NCBI RefSeq assembly: GCF_000485595.1
Contig: NW_014577971.1
Span: 77,975-101,067, forward strand
From: Priapulus caudatus
Taxonomy: Eukaryota; Priapulida; Priapulimorpha; Priapulimorphida; Priapulidae
Length of the DNA: 23,093 bases
Reading direction: 5' to 3'
Shown piece after piece: positions 19,201-23,093 of this stretch. Position 1 is the first letter of the stretch, and the number at the start of each line of letters is the position of its first letter. A program made the position numbers and the translations under genes. Below the pieces are notes generated by a model. That model did no database searches. It worked only from the letters and a program-made list of their open reading frames with translations, and was not told the origin of the DNA.

Positions 19201-22200
19201 TTTTGAAGGATTTCTCATCATTGATGTAGTGTAGCGGTTTACACTCTAACCACTTCGCTTTGTTTCGCTTTTGCTTTCTCTCTCTGTAGGGGTTTATGAT
19301 GTGTCACCGCCGCCTTAAACCCGACTACAAATTAGATCGATAGCTATATATAGACATATGGGGGGACTGTTAAGCTATGACGGAAATTTGCTATCTCTCT
19401 GATTGCTTTTGTATGTTAATAGCATTAAAAACCAAGCTGCTGAATCTTCATGGAGCAGTGCAGAGCATCTGCTCCTTGAGGAACCAATTTCAAGGCCTAC
19501 AATCTATACACATCACGTAAAATTAAACTGGAGGGATACACGAATCAATGTGTAGATAAAGCAGGTCTAGAAAATTGCCTTGTTGCCATAACCGATGTCA
19601 TTATAATTGAGAGGTTCACTAGGTAAACAACAAATAATTTATCATTCATAAAAAAAAATATTTAACAGCAAAAGCAGGAAAACGTGTCACGTTATGCAAA
19701 CCAAAATATTGCAGATTTTCAAAGCTCACGAGTGGATTTATAAGCATTAAAAACAGCCAATTAGCAAATGTGCAACAGTTTAGCCTCTCGTAACTGTGTC
19801 ATTCGTCATAAATGTTTCGTTCTGTGGCATGGTTCGAATTTATCACCAATTAATCTACTAACCCATAGCTACTTTTTGCTTCTAGATCATTATCATATGA
19901 CCTGCTTTTTCCGGGACTCAACTAAGGACTCCAAACGGATTACTATAAAAACTGGCCATCCGCTTCCGTTTACCGGCTTAGACTCTAACTTGCGTAGGTT
20001 TATGTCACAATGCCATATAACATGTATAAAAACATTTCTACTAATATATAAAAACATTTCGCCAGTAATTTTAGCAATTCGGGTTACCGTGTCAGTGATA
20101 CCTAAAAAAAATTAAATTCTAGCAAAAAAATTTGAAAAAATAAGTTATTTTTACTGGGTCGATCTGCTTACATCAAGGAAATTATCTTTTAGACTGGCCT
20201 AATTGCGATAACCTTACCTTATATATCAAATGTGGCTTTTCCTCGGCAACAGTCTCTATGTCAACTCCACCTTCCGGGCTGCCAACTAGCATTGGGCCAC
20301 CCGACTCCCGGTCAAGGAGAATTGCAAAGTACGTCTCCTTCGCAATGTCCAGAGCCTCTGCGACCATCACCTGAAGTGTGGAAAATATACTTTACAAGCA
20401 TATATAGAAACACAAGCACCCTCTCACCAAAATTACAAAGGGCGAGCTTTTTCAAACATACCTAGTACAGTCAATCAAAATTGGTATAATCAAAGCAAAG
20501 CCAGAGCTTACCTTACTAACTAAAACTCCATTCCCAGTCGTCTGTTTCGTTTTTAGATATTCACCTAGCATCCTCTTCACAATTGGTTTGACATCCTCAG
20601 GACTGAAAGATTCATCAGTACAAGTAATTTTTAGTCTTTTCGCTCCAATTGTGGAGCATAGGCCTTCAGCCGATGTGTTGTATCGATTTCCCTAGGATGC
20701 TTTGTCCAGTAAAGCTTTTCTCAGTTATGAGGATGGGGTCGTTAACCTTACACCGACATGATAACCCCATTTTCTACAGCCAGTATCAGCTGAAGCAAAT
20801 CGGGATAAAGTGCCTGGCTCGAGGGCAGAACCGCAGTGGCTACGGTGTGACTCGAACCGCAGACATTTCAGCGCGGATTCAAGTGTGCTAGCCACTGGAC
20901 CACCACTGCCAAGTCACTATGTAAGAGCAGAAGCTTAATCCTTCATTTGTTTACATATTAATATTTTTGATAAAATCTAAAGCTTTAGCTTGGGAGACAC
21001 TCCTTTAGATAGTTAGGTAGACGATTTGCTGCATGTAATTCTAACTCAATGTACAAAAAAGCAATAAGAGATGATTACTCACTCTTTTGTTAGCTTCACG
21101 CCACCTTTCATGCCATTACTAAATACTCCCTTGCCTCGACCACCAGCCAGAATTTGAGCCTTTATAACAAATTCTTTTACCTCTGCAAAAATAAACGCCG
21201 ACATCCAATAAGCACTAACATTTTTTTGTCTATTGGGTATTATTTAAACTGGCTGCGATTCTACAATTTAGTGCATCACGTCATATATATATAGGTAATA
21301 TAAACCTAGTCACTCAAACCGCATTCAGTACCAGGTCTAACTGACGCAGATCTATACAACATAAATGACAAACAACATAAAGATATAGCTGAATACTCGC
21401 TCGCTCAGGCCATAATAAAAATATTGTTTTTTTGACCTCACCCGACCGACCCCGCCAAAAAGGGGCCGACTCAAAAAAATTTATAGATCTTTCCCATTCT
21501 TTTTTTTCACAAATTGTATCACTGTACATTATATAAATCTGTAGGCAATACATTATATGTACCAAGCAAAGCAAACATTCAACATAAAAGGTATCTCCAC
21601 ACAAGCACACCCGAGTATGTAGACACCATGCTGAATTTGTAAAAAGACCCCCCTCAAAAAAGCCTACCTACCTACCCAAACTTTTCAGCCTGGGTCGGGT
21701 GAGGGCAAACAAAAGTATTTTTAATTATGGCCTCAGACACCGTTTATAGCCACAACGAAAAAACAGTCAGCTGCGAAAAAATCTGACACTCAACAATACA
21801 TATTTTGTACCAGTGATGTATGCCTAAAATGAGGACAAGTGGGTGAGCTGTCGAGGAAGACTGCGACAGTAGGAGAATAGACTACATGTGATCTCTGGGG
21901 GGTGTCCTTGTCTCTACGAGACAATTAGGAATGTTGTAGTCTGACTGATGGGTTACAGGTCGTAGGATGGCCGTATATTTTTGGTTTCCAGTATCAGAAA
22001 CATCCGGTAATTGGTGATAACAAACCTCTGCCTAGAGCTTATATCAACCAACTGCATAAATCATATTTCATAAAATGCCACCCTGTCTAGTACATGTACA
22101 TGTACATGTACATGTAGAGACATGTACGTGTCTCGGTCTGTTTGATGTCTAGATGCCTAGCACCTCTATATGCCATGTATGAGTATATAGACTTACTGAG

Positions 22201-22341
22201 GGTCTTAGATATTCGATCTGCATCCTGTCCAGTCTCTGCCAACCTGAAATGTTGCACGTTCACATTGTGGTCTATCATCAGCTGCTTGCTCTGATATTCA
22301 TGCAGGTTTAGCCATCGCACTGGCGCCCAACACACTGCAGC
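16170..22341 (-). CDS. SUCLG2: Succinyl-CoA ligase [GDP-forming] beta subunit, mitochondrial (all but the leader exon)
   Basis: Nine exons (22197..22341, 21083..21182, 20512..20602, 20218..20370, 18707..18896, 18153..18314, 17353..17495, 16498..16618, 16170..16279) join without a frame break into 404 residues ending in TAG. The enzyme converts succinyl-CoA, phosphate and GDP to succinate, CoA and GTP in the matrix, paired with SUCLG1. The order is: [13 protein letters not shown] start of the mature ATP-grasp domain, Gly-rich [21 protein letters not shown], Mg-binding Asn/Asp blocks ([13 protein letters not shown]), then the ligase domain [19 protein letters not shown] and [28 protein letters not shown] and a C-terminus at VVASLK without extension favour the GTP-type SUCLG2 over ATP-type SUCLA2. 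The transit-peptide exon is not visible left of 22341 on this strand and should lie beyond the right edge. One position differs from the usual glycine-rich FLDLGGG: FLDCGGS. Confidence 0.93.
16498..16618 (-). CDS. SUCLG2: SUCLG2 exon: [10 protein letters not shown]
   Basis: Encodes [34 protein letters not shown] and MVVRLE, then splits a Gly codon at a donor AAG|GTGAGA. NIFGGI is the conserved CoA-ligase domain block. Confidence 0.92.
17353..17495 (-). CDS. SUCLG2: SUCLG2 exon: [18 protein letters not shown]
   Basis: Encodes [34 protein letters not shown] and [13 protein letters not shown]. The acceptor is GCTTCCAG|TA and the donor AGC|GTAGGT. The reading register here has no start codon of its own. 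Confidence 0.92.
17906..17945. mobile_element. Short hairpin element, ATCAGGAGT family
   Basis: Perfect 17-base arms (ATCAGGAGTCTATCAAT and its complement) around a 6-base loop, in a SUCLG2 intron. Confidence 0.7.
18153..18314 (-). CDS. SUCLG2: SUCLG2 exon: CFDAK and GLDGNIGCL
   Basis: Encodes [20 protein letters not shown] through [19 protein letters not shown], joining the ATP-grasp domain (Asp of CFDAK, metal ligand) to the C-terminal ligase domain. The donor CTCG|GTGGGT splits Val. This exon is strikingly GC-rich compared with its neighbours. The frame read past the donor is intron. Confidence 0.92.
18372..18505 (+). repeat. CA/GCAC-rich microsatellite with a duplicated 26-bp unit
   Basis: Alternating purine-pyrimidine ACGCAC/ACAC sequence; GCGCACGTGCCCATGCACAA recurs with a 26-base period at 18427 and 18453. 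It lies in a SUCLG2 intron. The Cys/Val/Arg-rich and Thr/His-rich frames on both strands are translations of this repeat. Such tracts can adopt Z-DNA. Confidence 0.85.
18707..18896 (-). CDS. SUCLG2: SUCLG2 exon: IEINPFGE metal-binding segment
   Basis: Encodes [40 protein letters not shown] and [17 protein letters not shown]. The Asn of INPF is the conserved Mg2+ ligand. The acceptor is CTTGTAG|GAA; the donor AGAG|GTAACT splits a Val codon. Confidence 0.92.
19008..19260 (+). mobile_element. Dispersed repeat beginning ACCTCCGCCAAGGAGGT
   Basis: The start ACCTCC-GCCA-AGGAGGT is a small hairpin. It is followed by a T/G-rich stretch, a segment reading [13 protein letters not shown], and GATCCGGATCCACATCTGGA. 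I recognise this layout as a repeat that recurs in many animal genomes, but cannot name the family with certainty. It lies in the SUCLG2 intron between 18896 and 20218. The 76-codon plus-strand frame (18929-19159) is derived from it. Confidence 0.55.
20218..20370 (-). CDS. SUCLG2: SUCLG2 exon: MVAEALDI and SPEGGVDIE
   Basis: Fifty-one residues beginning [20 protein letters not shown] and including [19 protein letters not shown], in phase 0 at both ends. The acceptor is CACTTCAG|GTG and the donor AAG|GTAAGG. The block [10 protein letters not shown] is near-invariant in the family. Confidence 0.93.
20512..20602 (-). CDS. SUCLG2: SUCLG2 exon: [16 protein letters not shown] segment
   Basis: Thirty residues, [20 protein letters not shown] to VLVSK, corresponding to the family's LTKD...ATKQT...GV region. 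The acceptor is CTTTCAG|T and the donor AAG|GTAAGC. Confidence 0.88.
20640..20910 (-). mobile_element. tRNA-derived SINE
   Basis: Read on the minus strand it begins GGCAGTGGTGGTCCAGTGGC, with an A-box-like TGGCTAGCACACTTG and a B box GGTTCGAGTCA (20848-20858), the internal Pol III promoter of tRNA-derived SINEs. It continues with GAGCCAGGCACTTTATCCC, the conserved body found in invertebrate SINEs. The 3' end, near 20640, is approximate. It is inserted in a SUCLG2 intron in the same orientation as the gene. Confidence 0.72.
21083..21182 (-). CDS. SUCLG2: SUCLG2 exon: glycine-rich nucleotide loop
   Basis: Encodes [20 protein letters not shown] and then [19 protein letters not shown] is the ATP-grasp Gly-rich segment that contacts nucleotide phosphates. 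Split codons complete Lys before it and Asp after it. The donor is GA|GTGAGT. Confidence 0.9.
21408..21732. mobile_element. PIF/Harbinger-like MITE with TCA duplication
   Basis: The ends GGCCATAATAAAAATA ... and the inverted counterpart (GGCCATAATTAAAAATACTT) extend through CTCACCCGACC as TIRs of about 40 bases. TCA is duplicated exactly at 21405-21407 and 21733-21735. A 3-bp TNA duplication suits PIF/Harbinger. No coding capacity; it lies in a SUCLG2 intron. Confidence 0.78.
22090..22117. repeat. (TACATG)n microsatellite
   Basis: About four TACATG units, self-complementary, beside a SUCLG2 donor (22197). Confidence 0.85.
22197..22341 (-). CDS. SUCLG2: SUCLG2 exon: start of mature protein
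   Basis: After the acceptor TGTTGCAG|G, 48 residues run from [20 protein letters not shown] to ADRISKTL, with a donor CTCA|GTAAGT. RRWLN/RWLN marks the region where the transit peptide is removed in relatives. Incoming phase 0 means a leader exon is still needed; the in-frame MEMDNN start read through the acceptor is intronic. Confidence 0.88.
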
Positions 22342-22628
22342 CTGCAACACAAAACATGTGTTGTTGTCCATCTCCAATTTTTATAAATAAATAAATGCGA
22401 GCCTCTTTTATTCTTGTTGTTTGTGCACAGGGCGTGCCTGCCTGTCCCAATCCCGGGACCATCTTTTTAGACGATTTTCGGACTTCTGGCACACGACGAA
22501 TCATGGTGGCCGGCTCGACAGAAGCTACATGTTCTCTAGTCATTTTCTCGATTTTAACCATTTTAAAATTTTGTACCCCGCAACATCAAGCAAGTTTTAA
22601 TAGTTTAGACAACAGTTACAATATTAAC
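22342..22628 (+). other. SUCLG2 first-intron region and probable 5' UTR of the retrotransposon
   Basis: I find no SUCLG2 leader exon here on the minus strand. An 87-codon minus-strand frame (22298-22561) has no transit-peptide character and runs through the SUCLG2 acceptor in another register. The DNA from about 22430 is GC-richer and probably belongs to the element's 5' untranslated region, whose exact left end I cannot place. Confidence 0.35.
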
Positions 22629-23093
22629 ATGGAGAACAACCGTCCAGAACTGCTCCAATGGGTAAAATTTGACATTGTTAATCGTCACTTCTTAACTGTG
22701 AACGATACCTATACTACAACAAAGGAACAAAGATGGTGCCGCCCAGCTGGCAATCTACGTCTGTTTTATCTGCTAGCTCTCCTGGTGTCAGGGGATGTAG
22801 AAATAAACCCCGGACCCGTAAAATATCCCCGTGGAACAAGCCTGAAAAGTGTAAGGTCAAATCAACAAGCCATAGCATGCGACACCTGCGAAACATGGCT
22901 CCACAGAACGTGTATAAACATGGACATCCCTACGTTCACTCGGTACACAGAGGATGCATCCCTTGAATACCAATGCATGACATGTCGCTCTCCCACCAGT
23001 GACACAGATGGTGAGCGGGTATCGGACGACGAAGCCGAACACGATTCACCAAACGTTAGTCACAGTAGTAACAACTGTGATGATAACAATCTT
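22629..23093 (+). CDS. Non-LTR retrotransposon (CR1/L2-type) N-terminal protein with 2A peptide and PHD-like finger, open at the window edge
   Basis: A frame with a strong start context (aacATGG) stays open for 155 codons to the last base; an in-frame stop lies near 22563. After about 45 residues, a hydrophobic run (LFYLLALLVSG) leads into DVEINPGP (residues 56-63), the exact D-V/I-E-x-N-P-G-P signature of 2A ribosome-skipping peptides. It is followed at residues 84-119 by CDTCETWLHRTC ... CMTC, the second half of a PHD finger, then an acidic Ser/Asp-rich tract. 2A sequences followed by a PHD finger are known near the N-terminus of APE-type CR1/L2-clade retrotransposons in invertebrates. The residues where the first zinc pair is expected are Arg68 and Ser71, so the finger is probably defective. 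The element lies antisense in the SUCLG2 region, presumably in its first intron. No endonuclease or reverse transcriptase is in view. Confidence 0.82.
   Translation, partial: MENNRPELLQWVKFDIVNRHFLTVNDTYTTTKEQRWCRPAGNLRLFYLLALLVSGDVEINPGPVKYPRGTSLKSVRSNQQAIACDTCETWLHRTCINMDIPTFTRYTEDASLEYQCMTCRSPTSDTDGERVSDDEAEHDSPNVSHSSNNCDDNNL

Noticed and set aside
19825-19845. GGTTCGAATTT as a tRNA B box on the plus strand
   Set aside because: There is no A box or cloverleaf around it and the flanks are AT-rich; chance match.
22298-22561. Minus-strand frame with MIRRVPEVRKSSKK as the SUCLG2 transit-peptide exon
   Set aside because: It has a good start context and basic residues but no donor in phase 0 that joins the 22341 acceptor, and it reads through the acceptor in the wrong register.
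1-23093. CRISPR arrays, bacterial operons or prophage
   Set aside because: Spliced genes, SINE and MITE content identify eukaryotic DNA; no regularly spaced direct repeats were seen.

Overview
This is metazoan nuclear DNA. Four genes can be read exon by exon, all on the minus strand and all with GT-AG introns: the first coding exon of a VAT1-type oxidoreductase (1004..1300), a six-exon gene I do not recognise (2135..7486), a complete two-exon NDUFS5 complex I subunit (8187..8879), and nine exons of SUCLG2, the GTP-forming succinyl-CoA ligase beta subunit (16170..22341), which lacks only its N-terminal leader exon. Exon order, reading frame and intron phase agree at every junction I checked. 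The dense introns, TTAGGG-type telomere-like tracts, a tRNA-derived SINE and a non-LTR retrotransposon carrying a 2A peptide and a PHD finger point to an invertebrate animal, probably marine (echinoderm, hemichordate, cephalochordate, mollusc or similar). I cannot name the phylum.

Layout. Positions 1-1003 are VAT1 intron or flank packed with small transposons. Positions 1301-2134 are the VAT1 upstream region. Positions 2135-7486 hold the unrecognised gene, with several MITEs in its introns. NDUFS5 follows at 8187-8879. From about 8.9 to 16.1 kb I find no convincing gene; this stretch holds a TIR/TSD-bounded hAT-like MITE (9251-9717), a G-rich hairpin, and a remarkable 2.4-kb cluster of long inverted repeats (about 11936-14305) with one element nested inside another. 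Positions 16170-22341 are SUCLG2, whose introns carry short hairpins, a CA-rich minisatellite, a repeat with a CTCC/GGAG hairpin, a tRNA SINE and a Harbinger-like MITE. At the right edge (22629-23093, plus strand) an open frame begins a CR1/L2-type retrotransposon protein with a canonical 2A sequence and a PHD-like zinc finger that has lost its first cysteine pair.

Function. NDUFS5 (complex I) and SUCLG2 (TCA cycle) are both nuclear-encoded mitochondrial proteins, and vertebrate VAT1 is linked to synaptic vesicles and mitochondria. The neighbours are ordinary monocistronic eukaryotic genes, so no joint operon-like function should be inferred.

Most of the non-coding DNA consists of non-autonomous DNA transposons or their remains. 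No transposase frame is visible, so mobilisation would have to come from elsewhere in the genome.
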